A DNA stretch of 64,000 nucleotides from Acanthaster planci (taxonomy: Eukaryota > Echinodermata > Asteroidea > Valvatida > Acanthasteridae). How positions within the stretch are numbered: position 1 is the first letter of the stretch; each line of letters opens with the position of its first letter. A program made the position numbers and the translations under genes. Positions 1-13,900 of the stretch are shown here, one piece after another. The DNA lies in the NCBI RefSeq assembly GCF_001949145.1, contig NW_019091377.1:956734-1020733 (forward strand), written 5' to 3'. Below the pieces are notes generated by a model that searched no databases, was not told the DNA's origin, and worked only from the letters and a program-made list of their open reading frames with translations.

Positions 1-1
1 A

Positions 2-127
2 AACCCTGAGGGACCTTTTGTTTTGAAACCTCACAGCTTCCGAGAAGTCAGTAAAGCAACAATGGATATCATTGGCAAGCTCATTCAAAAATGTTTTCCT
101 CTGACATCGGTTGAAGGTTTAGTGTAA
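2..127 (+). CDS. Possible 3' terminal coding exon cut by the window edge
   Basis: The frame starting at base 2 is open from the window edge to a TAA at 125-127, giving about 41 residues of balanced composition (begins NPEGPFVLKP, contains MDIIGKLIQKCFP). It reads like the end of a soluble protein and would be the last exon of a plus-strand gene whose other exons lie outside the window. I do not recognise the family. No acceptor can be seen because the exon would start before base 1. An open stretch this short can arise by chance, so this is only a candidate. Confidence 0.25.
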   Translation, partial: NPEGPFVLKPHSFREVSKATMDIIGKLIQKCFPLTSVEGLV

Positions 128-3100
128 TTGAGCGTAAGGTGTTCCATTATTCGATGGTACACAGTAGATGACAAAATATTTTGTTCAACTACATACACCG
201 CAGTGCTTGCACTGTCTGTGAGAAAGCAAGACATGGCTGAACAATTAAACTCTAAGCTTGGTAAGGAACGGTTGAAACATGTACATGTATTTGTTAATAC
301 AGTTGCTTGTCCAAGTAATATGACAAATCTGTTTTGGGCTCCCGCAGGTTATTGTATTTTGTTCAAAAATTTGAGACTCAAATTTACTCGAGCTCGGTAC
401 TTGACTTAACTACACAAAGTGACTCCATTTGACTTGAGTTCTTGACTTAATGACTCGACTCAAGTCACCAAATTTAGTGAATCGTTACAACACTGATTTA
501 TTGCAGATGGTGGATGATGTCCGAACAGTTCATGACAAAACTGTTCTGCGATGGTTCGTCATTGCTTGCAGTTTTACACTGTTAACAGAATCGCCTGGAT
601 TTGAATGTCTTGTGATTTCTCCTGTGTATATTACCACATCAGCCCTTTTGTTGCTTTACAACCAACAAGCCACAAATCTTGTTATTGCTATGCAGAAAAA
701 CTTCTCTTTTTAAATCTCACAAAGAATGTTTAAAACATATTCAGAGCTTTGGTCTCAGGAACAGGTACATGTATGCATTCAAAGTGCCAGAGAAAGATCA
801 TAATACCATATATGTATACATGTAGATATTGCAAAAAAAATGGTGAAATGTACAAGGAAAACAGCCAGGGTTGTTAGGACCTGAATATTACATCAAGATT
901 TGTTTTTTACCCGGTAAAAACATTTTGTGCTTCCATATTTACATTTTACAATATCTTTTTCTAAAATATCCCTTCATTTCAACAACACTTGATTACGTGA
1001 CCATTTCTCCACAGGACAAGGAAATGTGATTGCACAAATTGAAACTAAAAAGTACACGCTGACAGTAGACATTAATGTTAGTGTGTGTGGCACATTAAGT
1101 TTACAAGTCACACAATTTCAATATCTTTGAACGAGTGGTATTTAAAATCTCCAAACAACCCCTTAGAATCGGTGGGTTCTACCAAGCACAAAAAGGGACA
1201 TAAATAATTTTAGTTTGGATTTACATAAAATTTCTTCAAAAAGTTTGTCCAATCTATTAAGCATGTCTCCATATTGCCGGTGATTGTTGCATAAATACAC
1301 AGAGGTCACATTTTTACTGTACAACTCTTACTTCAAATGTACAGTGTCCTTTCTTCGAAACTTGGGTTCGGTGAATAATTAATGCTGTATTTAGAAAAAT
1401 GGAAATATTTCCCTGTGAGGCATTCTAGGAAATGTGGCTCAGCTGAGTACCAGTCAGAAGTCAACTACATAGAAGTTCTGGCTGGTAACCTGATTCTGTT
1501 GAGTGAAAACAGCAGCTCCAAGAATCACCCCCAATGACCAATAAAGGGGTGGAGCTTGGAATATGCTGGCAGGTGGGAAGGAGGGGAAGGCACGTCACAG
1601 AGATATTTTTGCCTGTGTTGGTAATACAGTTTTTCAAAGAGCAAACTTGCTGGACAGTGAAAGAAAATGTAAACTTTCTAAACTTAAAATTTAAATTTAT
1701 ACCTCAGCTCTAGCTGATTCTTGCTGCCGATTGGCTAAAGTGCAGTCACCTTGGGTTCACAAGACAGTACAATACAAAACTTACGTTATGCCATGACCCG
1801 TTGGCCATGAAAATTACAAATGGTCATTATCATTCAGTTTGGGAGCCTCAAAAGGACAGCTCTTAGAATCCCTTGCATATTAATAGACACTGGCCACACA
1901 GTTGCGAAGTTTCCCCGAGTTACATTATATATTGACTCAATACTTACAATTAGTGACCTGCCAGTCAATATACACGGTATATATTGCCCAGCCACATACC
2001 ATACCTGTACATGTACTTGTGTCAATATTACCAGCTGCATACACACATACAGTGTTCACCAACTATCTTTGATTGGTCCCCATGCAATTTTTTTTGTTCC
2101 CACATTTCTGAGAATTCAACTATCCAGTGTCTTTTCTTCACCGGCAGGTGGCAAATTCAAGACAACCAGAAATTACTACACATAAAGACAAACTGGCATA
2201 AAAATATACACACCTTGTACAAACACAATGATCACATCACATTAGAAAATATTAGTATGGAAGTGCATTTTTTTATCCAGACACAACTGGAAAATATAAA
2301 TTTCTGTGCAAAGGCAAGCAATAGTTCAACAGGCAAAAAAATTACCACATTCTTACACGTGCAGTTTTCTTTGCATTAAAATATTCAGATTTGGTGAGAT
2401 CATGCGCGGAAAATTGCATGGATTTGCATATTAGCTACTCATTTGCATAAACATTTGGAATCCACCCAGACTTCCTACGTGCATCTTCCTAACAAGCGCT
2501 GGCACGGAATGAAAACTTGGACAGAATGTTTGTTGATATTGATGGCAGTTTTATACAATAGTGCAATAATACTCCTTTGAAAACTCTATTGCTACAATAC
2601 AAAAAAAAAATTTTAAATGAGTACAAAGGTCCGGCCTCGATTGGAGACTTCTTTGTCAAAAAAACATATTTTGACAAAAAGTGGGTTGGCACAGTGGTGC
2701 TCCTTCCAGAGGTATCTTCCACTGTGTAAGGTAAGTTCAAATTCTGCCATGGCCAACATTTTGATAGGCTTTTGAGCTACCTCTTTCTATAATGTTTGCT
2801 AAAAGGCTCAACTCAAGGTTTGTTAACCTTATTCAACATGGGTGTTTTGTTTTCTCACCACAATTTTCTTCTAGCGTAGCCTGGAAAGAGCCAAAGGATT
2901 TTCATCACATTGTTACACAAGTTTTTCCTTCAACTGCTGAGCCTTCAGAAGTTTTTAAGTAAATTCTTGCAGTCATGTTAACATCTGTTTTGTGAAAATC
3001 GGACATGCCGTTTTTGTACAGATGCAGTGCCCGTTTTCCTGCGGCAGGTCAACTGAGCTAAAAATGTATACTTTTCTACTGATGTGCTCAAAGCATGCCG

Positions 3101-3300
3101 GCTGGCATGTATGGGACACTGAACTTCAAGTGACCGCAATAACAAAACCCTAAGATGGACTGAGTTGGAACTTCACAGATGCACCGATAATAGATATCTC
3201 TACATGCGTGTCAAGTTCTTAAAAACTCGAATATTGGACAGCCAAATTCTTGTGGGTAAAATCCATCTCCCCCTGGCTGTGAGATGGTACAAAATAACCC
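128..3300. other. Intergenic stretch with no gene recognised
   Basis: AT-rich sequence between the left-edge candidate exon and the 3' end of the MEGF9-like gene. A degenerate block built from ACTTGA/GACTC-type words lies around 370-480. Several short open frames exist on both strands (for example around 450-713 and 1820-2379), but they lack composition or splice context that would support coding. Confidence 0.5.
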
Positions 3301-3399
3301 CCTCTTTAAGGGTTAAAAGCCGCAGCTACTCTGGCACTCCTGAGGCATTCTTGGCTTATCAGAATGGAGTAAAATTTAAACTTAAATATCTTAATTACT

Positions 3400-3822
3400 A
3401 GCTCTGTGTGTGGTAGCGAGTCCTCCCATGCATGTGGAAGACTCAGAGAAGCAATGAGAGGAGTCAGGAGGTAATCTGAGGACGGTTCCATCAGGTAGGA
3501 ATTGTCTGGACACAAGATGCCCAAGTCCCAGGGGGCCTGCTCCAGGGTTGCTGGTTCAGCGTGTGGTAACCAGCCCCAGAAGACATTGTCTAAGGACTCC
3601 ATACGGTGGTCTGAGGCAATTTCCATCTGGTAGGAATCATCTAGGTACATGACATCCAAGTCCTCAAAGGCCATATCCTGGGTTACTAACGCAGTGTGTG
3701 GTAGCCAGCCCTCCCATTGCGGATAATGTTGTCTGAGGACTCAGCAAGGTGTTCCGAGGATGGTGCCATCAGGTAGGAGTCGTCCAGGTACATGACCTCC
3801 ATGTCATCGAAAGCCAGTTCCT
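3400..3822 (-). repeat. Three tandem copies of the MEGF9-like cytoplasmic-tail segment
   Basis: Three diverged units of roughly 130-150 bp lie in tandem, approximately 3686-3822, 3549-3685 and 3400-3548. The first is the coding 3' end of the MEGF9-like gene. On the minus strand the first two units encode the tail motif VMYLDDSY, and the third has the related CPDNSYLMEPSSDY. The second and third units share one continuous open frame (about 3674-3306). The first unit is offset by an indel and stops at TAG 3688-3686. So the array lies partly in the CDS and partly in the 3' UTR or in alternative coding sequence. Confidence 0.8.
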
Positions 3823-6800
3823 GGGTGGCATTGCACTCATCCTCGTCATCTCGTCGGAGTTCGATGGTCCAGAGGGGCAGCGGCGTTCGCTGGGTGTGCC
3901 TGCGGCAGCGTCGGCGACAGTAGACGGTGAGAAGGACGGCAAGGATGAGTACAATGAGGCCAGCAACGGCACCACTGGCAATGATGTAGGCTCGGTACTG
4001 GAAATGACCTGAATCTGAGCTGCCTCCTGAGACACAAAAAAAATGGCCGGCACCTTGAGAAATGAGCCTGTATGTGAAAGGTTAACTTTGATATACGCCA
4101 TGCTACATTTACCCAGTCAGTAACTCGTCAGAAATGCCATGTGTTGCTTGTCCTGGACAAGACAACTTTGATGTCCTAAAACCAGTTTCACATTCCAACC
4201 GATGTGTTATACCAGGGCAACTGTGAGAGGCAGCACAGCTCCCTCAGCAGTTCACACTCACAGATGATAGACCATTTCACCAATACATGCCCTCAATTCT
4301 ACACATAGCATACATGTAGATAGTATGCGACAGGAAGCAGGATGTAGCCGAGCATTTGTGGTGATTGACACTCACCTTTGGTTGGGCAGGACTCGCCCTC
4401 GCATTTCGGACATTTCCCGGTCATGAGGTCGCAGTGTCGTAGCTCACCGGAGGAGCCCTGTGATTGGCTGCACTGACACGGCGTGCAGATCCCGTCTGAC
4501 AGCAAGTATTCATCGGGTCCGCACACCGTCTTTGTGCACTCATGGACCCAAGTCTTGTTGAGAAGGCAGTTGTGGCACATGGAAGAATGCGGGGATTCTC
4601 TGACTGTACAAAGGACAGGAGAGCCAAATCTGAAACACCTGAAACCGGGAACTGGTAGTGTTCTATGGTCAAGTTCGGGCGGTCCGTTCTTCACATGGGT
4701 TTCGTGTTCTCACGCTCGAACGGCGGGAACACAACCCAAGAACACTGTTCTCGTAACAGGATCACACACCACCTCTTTCTCAGGATTTTACACGAACACA
4801 CGGAAAAACTTGTGAGATTTGATTTTTGAACAGCCGCAAAAAGTACCGATATGGCTTTACAAAGCCGAAGACAATGGAAAGTTTTGCAAAATTAACATTA
4901 ATAATTTTCCATGACAGAAATTAATTTTTCAATGGAAAAGAAGTTAGCCCAGTTATCCAACATTAACTCTTGAAGAATGCACAAGGACGCTGCCATGTTG
5001 CATGTTGCTTGCCACAAATAACTACTAGCGCTAATAACCGGTTGTACATTCCCGGCGTACGAGCGACCGACCCACGAACAACAAATCAAGCTGTTCGTGA
5101 ACAAACGAGAACAAGCCGCCCGAACTCAGCCTATGAGTCCAGCAGGACTGAATGCACGTCCTGTGTGAATGGCATAGCAGGGCATGAGCTGAGATGGACG
5201 TGCTAAATGTTTGTGACTTTTCCTTTGACTAAAGGATTCTGGAACGCCCTCTTTTTTTTCTCAATTGTCCATGACTTTTCTGTGACCCTTGAGAACAATA
5301 TTTTCCCGGGGTTCTCCATGACAGTGGTAACCCTGTAGATAAAGTGTATTTCTTGGTATGTTTTTCAGCAGCCTTTCGGTGGTACCATTCAGTTACTTCC
5401 CACTTGAGAATTACTCAGTTCCAAGAAGACAGAAATGGAAGCCAGAAAACTGGATCATTATCTAGTTCCTTGATGTTCATGCCTTCCATTTCAAGGAATT
5501 TTTTATCAAAATCACGGCTTCATTCGGCTTCAGGCTTATGTTCCACAAGTTCAGTGCTCACACTGGGAAAAATGATTTGGAGTTCCAGACCCATAAATGA
5601 AACGGGGGTTTGGAGAAGGGTCGAGGCAGGATTGCAAGTGGAGGGAAAACTGCAGCAAGGTCAAAGATCACATAGGCCCTCACCTCTGGATATGTAAAGG
5701 CAACTGATGGCAATTTCTTCACAGGTGCATCGCTGGCATCCACTGGCTGAGAGGTCGTAATACCCACTCAGGCACCGGTTGCACTGTCTCCCACCAACTC
5801 CTGGCTTGCATGAGCAGGCACCAAATCTACCAAAAAAATAAGAAAACAAAATTTAGAAAGGACACAAAATCCTCGGTTTTTTTTTTCAATCCTAGCAGTA
5901 TATTTCTTCATGTCCCAAAAGACAAATTCTGCTGAGAACATTTCAGGCCCTCCCCAACTTGTACAAATGATAAGAAAGCCACGTTTTTTACATTTAGTGC
6001 ATAACCCCCAAAATTAGGTTCGTAACCAATTTTGGTATAGCATTGGAATATTCCTGAATCCTCAAAAATCCTCTGTTGTATAGGAAACCAATGGCCCATG
6101 TAAAGTAATAGTGGCTAGTCTTGTCTTCCACAATCCAGCAAAATCCTCCAAAACCTTATTTTGAAAAGGAGTTTTGAAGAGTTCAACTTCTTCCGGACTG
6201 GTGAAAAATGGCAGTCTATAAATACATGTAACACAGGTGTGCCCGTACTACTTGATCAAGTGGTTAGCTACCTAAGTGTTTTATATTACAAATTTTAAAA
6301 CGGGATTAAAATTTAAAGTGGATCAGCGAAATATAGAGTGAACCTTCAAGGGATCCAGCAAGGAACAGGGTTTCAAAGTACAACATGCTAATAAGTATTT
6401 TGCTGATTTGCTGAATTCTGCTAATTTGAACCAGAGTTTTGTCAAGTTCCACTTTATGAATTTGAACGCATGGGTATCTAGATAAATTGCACATTTTGCC
6501 ATGGGCTGGATATGTCTCAGATGCCACATACACCTTGGTCATAAGTTTGACGTGCATTCACATTCTGTCGGGCAGGTCGTCAAAATACTTTGCTGGGTGT
6601 TGACGGGTGACAGATAACTCGAGCCTACCAGAATCCCTCGGTAACCAATGACTGTGCCAAAGGGGGCACCGATTACCTACCAAATGAAATTAGACATCCA
6701 GGGTAGCCCTGATGCGTTGGATGGGATTACAGTTGAAGAAAAAAAAGTCTCCATAATTTTCCCATCCCTTGGGACTCTGGACTCAAACTTCCAAGTTGCA

Positions 6801-9250
6801 AGCACAACATAAGGTTTGTTTTTATCTATATGGGACACATTTCCTGTAGGTGATCATTTCCCGTGGGCATCTATGAAACCCCACATGCGTAAATTTCCTG
6901 ACATCTTGTTCCAGGGACTAGGCTGCGTTACTAGGACTTAACACTACATACATGTACGTGTATGTTTCTGTTTTTCCTTTGTGTATCTTTTGTTTTTTTC
7001 CATTTATTATTGATTATTTTTCAGTAATCTTCTCATCATTTCCCAACAGCAACAGAGGGTTTGCATGGCTGCCATCTTGCAGGCCAGTGCTTTTGTTCCA
7101 CAGGAATGCACAAAGGAGGTTTCTCTGTGGAACAAAAGAACTGCCCTGCATTACGGCTACCACACAAAGCCTCTATTGAAGAGACAGCATGCTGAAAGGC
7201 AATCCTTCCTCTTCGGTGTCAGACAGGAAGGATTTGGGCTAATCTAATTTCGGAAGAAACCTGATTTTCTTTTTCTCTCTTTCACACTTCAATAACAAAC
7301 TGCTTTGGCTTCTCACTTGGAGATGGGTAGATAAATGTGTTTTTGTTAGCAAACAAACTTTCCACAGAGTTTGCTCTGGAGAGTTTTCCCCCGACATTTC
7401 CAACTGTGTAATCATGTCATAAGTCCACATTAACTACTTTCAAACCCTCTGAAAAAGTTTTCGCCTCACACCATGCCTTTATCAACCTCTTGACACACAC
7501 TGCTCTTGACAGATAAAACACTTGCAACTCTGCCTGAGTCTTTCTCCAGCTAAAGTGTTACCCAAACACTTTCCTGATAATCTACAAGACCCTCCCCCAC
7601 CGGTCATTTTAGGTGCAACCATTTAAATATTGCCTCTAAAATTAACAGATTTGAGTAAAATTCTTCTGAATTGCATGCAATGCTTTGGAGACAAGCAACA
7701 GGAGGGATGGGTCTCGGAGCGGAAATGGGGGAAATGCCCAACATCCTGAGGGAAGTGACTATAACGGGGGAGCGCCGGTGTATGCTCAATAGGGTAACTC
7801 GATCCGTAGGCACTGCATGAGCACTGCAATCCTCCCATCAACATTCCACTTGCCCCTCCTCCCATTCCTAGTCATGACTGAGGTCTGATCTGATATCGGG
7901 TCCAAAGTCTGGCATGAAGACGAAGAAGTCTTCAAGATCAGCACTGTGTGTTGACAAAATCTAGCTTTTATTTTAGGGATGTTAAAAATGGGCCTACTTT
8001 ATAATGAATTCTGCTGGACATAGGCCACAAGAAATGTGCAAGGTGGTGCAATTTAAAATAGACAGGCCCAACAACAGAAGAAAACTTGGGATCATTAAAA
8101 ATGCATTTGGGACTGATGTCACAGTTGGACGTAAAGATGTGGTTCTATGGTGTCTTATAAAGTCGGCGATTATTTTGTTGGCTACCTGTCACAGCTGCTA
8201 CTCAAGGACCCTCCCTCGTCGCATTGGCAAGGAACACACTCCGCACTTTTGTTGCTATGGTGATAGTAACCATTCTGGCAATCCGTACAGTTTGGGCCTT
8301 CATAGCCATTTCTGCAAAGGCAGTCTGCTGTTGTGTCGTTGCACGTCACATTAAGGGTGCCTACTGGATTGCATATACCATGATTACAGTCTGTAGAGAA
8401 AAGAGAAAGGCAGGAACACTGTATTCTACTATCAACTGTGGGCTAAGAAATTTCAAAGGAAAGAGTTCCATTTATATACATTGTATGGACACCACCAATT
8501 TTTCCCTACCGTACCTATTAGCCACCTAGAAGCAAGAAGATGATCTTAAACTTAAAGTCATGTTTAGCAGGAAAATATTGATGTATTCCTGTAGAAAACT
8601 TTTAAAATTTTTCTGAACAGTCTCATAGTGTTTGTGCGCAGTGCATAGGGTGTGATGTCCTTATATATGGAACTCTTCCCCATACATTATTTGCATAAAC
8701 CCAAAACACAGGAAAAATTTTTAGTATTTCTAATTATTCAAACATTGCAATATTTTCCCTGCTAAATTTGACGTTTATTTTAGGACATGTTTTTAAATGT
8801 TATCGATTGTTGATGTTGATGGCTGATTTTAATACCATCGGCATTGTGCAGCAGATACATGTGAAATATAACGTCCTTATGAAACTCTTTCCAAAAAAAA
8901 TTAAAAATACAAAAATCTGCAGAAGCCTACTATTTCCTCTTTCCTCTGTCTACATTTCACCTGGCTTAACTGACGTCTGAATGTCACAATAATTACCCGC
9001 ACAAGAACTACGTCAGCCATTTTGTTTTGTGAACATTCGAAAGTCTACTGCTGGTACTAGGCCTAGTACATGTAGTACTACTACTAGCGCCCCCCCCCCC
9101 CGAGACATTTTCCAGATAAATGAAAGCCTACATACCTGATGCATTTCCCGGCGTGTTATTTACTCCATCACCAGGAAAGGACGCACCCACACATGTCCGT
9201 GAAAGGCAGACCACAAACAAAGTACCAGCAAATGTGATTCGTGAGTTCAT
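3686..9250 (-). CDS. MEGF9: MEGF9-like transmembrane protein with laminin-type EGF domains
   Basis: Five exons rebuilt on the minus strand: 9250-9136, 8390-8186, 5826-5723, 4603-4376, 4026-3686. All junctions are GT-AG and phases close: 993 nt, 330 aa plus stop. Residues 1 to about 22 form a signal peptide (MNSRITFAGTLFVVCLS...). A second in-frame Met lies four codons upstream at 9262. Residues about 40-142 hold an EGF-like repeat and a laminin-EGF repeat rich in paired Cys. Exon 4 adds another Cys-rich module. Residues 230-254 are one membrane helix (AYIIASGAVAGLIVLILAV...) followed by basic RRRCRR. The cytoplasmic PLWTIEL (268-274) resembles the FWTIEL element I recall in vertebrate MEGF9 tails. 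With fewer EGF modules than the vertebrate protein, this is a short family member. The role is unknown beyond membrane display. Confidence 0.85.
7090..7138. repeat. Small perfect inverted repeat in MEGF9-like intron 2
   Basis: CTTTTGTTCCACAG at 7090-7103 is matched by its exact reverse complement at 7125-7138, leaving a loop of about 21 bases. It lies in the long intron between exons 2 and 3. It is probably a fold-back repeat remnant; no function is implied. Confidence 0.6.
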
Positions 9251-9262
9251 GCTAACAAGCAT

Positions 9263-10922
9263 GTCCGAGGCACTAAGAGCGATGACCGTACGGACGCGTC
9301 GTCCACTTGCCGTCTCACACGGCCGAGTACGGTGTAGCCGCCCGCTGAACCAAATTCACCTGATCGTGTCGTGGGGGCACGTTAAATTGACTTGACTTGC
9401 TGCCTCACTTTAAGACGACCACCACAACATTCCGTGTGTTTCCAATGAACACTTGCTCAAATATTAACAGAGATACAAACATCTGCTCTCTAACTGTTCC
9501 ACCGCATCCCACAAGTTTAAATGGAATATTTTTACATTATAAAAAGCATTCAATGCGCATAGGATAGAGTCATCACCTTCATGACTTTCCGCTTGCGCTA
9601 ATGCCAATGTGCTGACGTCACGTCCCCTTCCGGACTGCTTGAAACGTTTGTACATTATTAGTCAGAAAATCGGTAGTGAATCACCAAATGAAAGAATTTT
9701 TCAAACTTAACTTGAGACGAATGCAAAACTGCTTGAGAAACACTTTATTTCTATTTTCTTCTCTTTTTTTTTCCTTTTTTTTTTTGATGAATCGGTTGTT
9801 CTTCCTAATTAAGTTGTTTGTCACAATGCTAACGGCTGTTTCATTACCACCACTGAGTGGAACACTGCTACGTGCATTTCCAAATACAGGAATTCATATA
9901 TGTCACGAAATAGTTAACATTAACCTGATTGTTGGGTTACGTTGGTAGTACATGTACATGGTTTGAAGTTGGACAGTTAAAAATACATCGACACTTGGGA
10001 CAACTGGGTCCCAGCCCCTTCAATTTCAGTAAAACCTACAAATAAAACTGTGCTGATGTGATAAAACTCATCAGCAGCCTCATTGGAAATGGTCATTTTA
10101 CCAGAATAAAATTATTATAAAAAATATCCTGGATTTGCACTTATGGTAATACGCTCCTAGCCGGGAACGGGCATTTTCATGTAAACCCTCTGGTGCTATA
10201 TTTAGATTTAATTCACCCGAAAGAACCCTAATTTTGTTTCCTGTGTTGTTAAAGGTAAGTATCATGGACATTACCCAGCAAAATGATACTGTCAATGTGA
10301 AGGTTTCTTCAGGAAATGGGACGGTGCTGGGTTACGTAAGATTAGAGGACAGCGCTGGTGAAACCAGTGAAATTTCTGGACATCTCTTATGCGTATGATT
10401 CGCAGAGAGTCGATTAACATCCTTTTGACATATAAGAGTGCTTTTCTGTCTCATACTGCTGCAGCTTTTCAGGGACACAAAAGCAGCTGGTTGACAACAT
10501 TTTTGTTTTGCTATCGCGCAGGTTCGGATACAAAGTTCAGCATGTCTAAGCGCTGGTGCGATCATAGAGTTAAGATGATGAGGCGGGTGGCAGGTCAGAT
10601 CCCAGATTTTTGGTTCTGTTGATAAGCATAAAAGAACTTAGAGACTTTGCTCCGTCACCATTGGTGCAAACACAACTTAATTGTATTAAACGGCTGCTTC
10701 TTTGTTACGCTTTGATTGCAAAACTAACAGTGAAGGTTCAGGGTGCAGAAGTGATTAGGCGATATCAGGTAAAATTATCTTTTGAGTTCACACCGATCAC
10801 CTCTGCACTGAATGATTTTCTACAACATATAGCCTGTGCAGCCTCCATCTTGGGTGAAGAAGTAGCCCGCCCATTTTTCTCCTTGTCTGAGACCTTGAGA
10901 CAATTTTTAACCCGCCGTCGCC
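9263..10922. promoter_or_regulatory. Divergent upstream region between MEGF9-like and the SDR gene
   Basis: About 1.7 kb lies between the two divergent start codons. A TGACGTCA palindrome (cAMP-response-element type) sits at about 9612-9619, some 360 bp upstream of the MEGF9-like start. A poly-C tract and TACATGTA repeats also occur nearby. Short open frames here (for example 10389-10945 on the plus strand) have no supporting features. I see no further gene. Confidence 0.35.
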
Positions 10923-13900
10923 ATGGCAATCAACATAAAAGATAAAGTGGCGCTGCTCACTGGCAGCGAGGGACTCCTTGGCCCAGCCTTCGGCACACTC
11001 TTACTGGAGAAAGGAGCAAAGGTTTGTACCAGAAAAACTATAAAACTTTCGAAGCGTTCGAGTTATAATTGTCCGATTTAGGCTGATGTCATCTTACGGA
11101 CTTTGTCAATGTGAAGCTTTTACGATCTCTTCAAGAAGCCATTAATTTCACCGATAAATCCAACATCAGTTTTTGATGAAAGGCGTTGAATTTTTAAATA
11201 TACAAACCTCAAAATGCACCTTTGTGTCTCAGATAACCCCATTTTCAATTTTGTTTCACAACTCCAAAGGATTTTGACAGCCTTTTTGGTTTTTATGCAA
11301 ATGAATTTCCATATTAATTTTCATAATCAAAACTGTCATGTAATCCTAGGAGGAAGACCTAAATGTTACATTGTTTTGTAAACACACACAAAACGCATTT
11401 TAAAGATTTAGCTGGCCTGAATTGTCTCTTCTTTGGTGATTCAATGTTGTGTAACTACGTAAGCAAGCAAGTAACTCATTCTCAGAAATGTTTTCATGCT
11501 TAAATTTTAGGTTTCTGTTTCTGAATTCAAAACTGAACAGAAAAACCTCTGGACTGTATCATGCCTTCCCAGATAACATCATAGCAACAGCGCCCTCGGT
11601 TATTCTGTTTAGATCCATTACAGATACATTTTCACGCTTTTCACTGGACATGCAAATCTACTACTCCACCGCGCCCAAGAAATATGAGAACTTAAGTTGT
11701 TCCCCGTCCCCAAACACCATCCCATAAAAAAATGTTTTGGACATAAAGAAGACTAAGTCATACTGCGTGAAAAAGAATCGAAGTGCTATTTTTAGATGAA
11801 ACTAAATAGTTCTCGAAAATTGTTACAGTTTAGGGGCGGGGCTTGGATTGTTTTGCGTGAGATTTGTTCGCTTGTTGCTTCGAATTCAGGAAAAGGCTAT
11901 CGGTGTCCATACATTTGGGTGCGACATGTGAAACCGAATTCGAATCGAAATGCTGATTCAGTATATTTTCCTTGTAAGTTTTCCAAACAGGTCTCACAAG
12001 AATGCCGGTCCACACTGAATAACAAACTGAGCAACTGTATGTTCCAAATTGATCTAGGGGCTTCTTATATTCCATAATGTGTATTTAAAAAGTATTTGGG
12101 ATGACCAAATGATATGCAAAAGAGTCTTGGATTTTTCTATTTAACAGTGCAGCTTTGGCTGTAAATCATTAACATTCCTTAACTACTAACATACAAGCTC
12201 AGATTTAGGCTATTTGTTTGGTGTTTAGGGTGTGGTTTTCCTTGGGTCTGAGAAGGCGAACGATATCAACAAGGAGCTGGTAGAGAAGTTCGGCGGAGAG
12301 CGGGTGATGCTTTACACCTGCGACATCACGGATCAGGCCAGCATGAAAGCGGGCTTCGAGGAGGCAAAGGCCCGCTTTGAGCGAGTGGACGTGGTCTGCA
12401 ACTGTGGTTCGTCCTGGGACGAGATCAAGTGGGAGAATACGGTACAAGTCTCACTGGTAAGTGCCTGCCATGGTGCATGGTGGTACATATGGGGGGGGTG
12501 GTGGTGATTTGAGGGTGATGAATAATGGTGATTGTGGTGATAAATGGTAGAGCAGTAATCGAGTCTTTTTGAGTCTCGAATGATGTTTGTGATAATAATT
12601 ACAGACAACTGTTATTAGTATTATTTATTTCTGGTAATGACACCAAGGATTCCTCAATTTAGCGCCCCATAGGCCCTGTAGCTCGCAAGCCTTAATTGAA
12701 GAAACCTGTAGAGTGGAGACAATGAGAAGCAGTTACAGTTTTTGGAGGTGGAAGGAAAACCCCACAGGAATGGTATTGGTAAAACTGACGGAATCAGGTA
12801 GGGACTGAAAACCCAATCCACGTGTTGACCGAGCCGGGAATCGAACCCGGACCGCAGAGGTGGAAGGCTAAGAAAGAACCATTAGCTTCACCAACCTGAC
12901 TCCCCTATCTTAACACTCACTTGAAAACTTTACGCGAATTTAAATGCGTTACCCTGGATCATCTTTTCCGAGTCTCACAGCTTACAACCTGCATTACGTT
13001 CTGTTTCTGTATGTTTCAGCATGGCGTGATCCACGGTACCCGACTGGCGCTTGAGTATCTTGAACCCAATGGACTTCTCGTCAATGTTACGTCAGTAGCA
13101 GGTAAGAAATTTTCACCAGTTCCTGGGACTAGTTATAACACGGTTAAATTTGGCAACAAAGGTGAAACAATTTATTTTATAATTTTCCATAAGTTGACAG
13201 TTTAAAACTCCAGCTGGAAAATTGAGATATTGACACTCCAGCCCCCGTCTTATCCTGAAATGATTTGATCGGAAACAGTCTACATCTCAGCCAGTTGACT
13301 CTATCGGGTCGTTGAGGTAGCACAAACTTTTTATCCATTCTCTCTTCAACAGCGATGACATTGGCTCCTTACTTACCCATCATTAGCGCCTGCAAAGCTG
13401 CCGTCCTTGCCTACACCAAGACCGTGGCGGTAAGTGCCAAGCCACGATTTCCAGAACACAGGCAAACTTACGAACTGTCGAACATTCCACAGCCTCCCCG
13501 GCCCTCTTCTGAACACTTTAGTATTGAACGACTGTCAGGATATAAATATCTAAACATAGGAAAGTGGTGGGGGGACCAGAATCCTTTTGTTCAACCTGGC
13601 ATTTTTTATGTTGCCATGATTGCTTTTCCAGAAATATGACCCCGTTGCTAAGGCGCAGAAGATTCGTGTGAACGTCTTTCTCCCGTGCCCTATGGAGGGG
13701 GACGAGATGTCGAGCGCCGTTCTAGCCGAGGAGAAGGTCCAACAACACGCCACAATCACTTTAACTAAGCTTAAGACAAAACCGTAAGTATTCCCTTCCA
13801 CATCCCCTGGGATACTTGCCTGGCCTCAATCTTCCACATCCCCTGGGATACTTGCCTGGCCCCAAAGGAGTACGTCTTAGTACGAGTTTCAAGTTGAGAC

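Noticed and set aside
450-713. Plus-strand open frame preceded by TTATTGCAG
   Set aside because: The acceptor-like site is plausible, but the encoded sequence is a hydrophobic stretch without family resemblance and has no partner exon.
8255-8275. RFX X-box-like GTTGCTATGGTGATAGTAAC
   Set aside because: It lies inside a MEGF9-like coding exon, and its bases are explained by the Cys-rich EGF reading.
10910-10930. X-box-like GTCGCCATGGCAAT at the SDR start codon
   Set aside because: The similarity is partial and overlaps the strong start-codon context; coincidence is more likely.
12826-12860. Possible tRNA gene (GGTTCGATTCC on the minus strand)
   Set aside because: It is the B-box of a repeated SINE (copies A and B), not a stand-alone tRNA.
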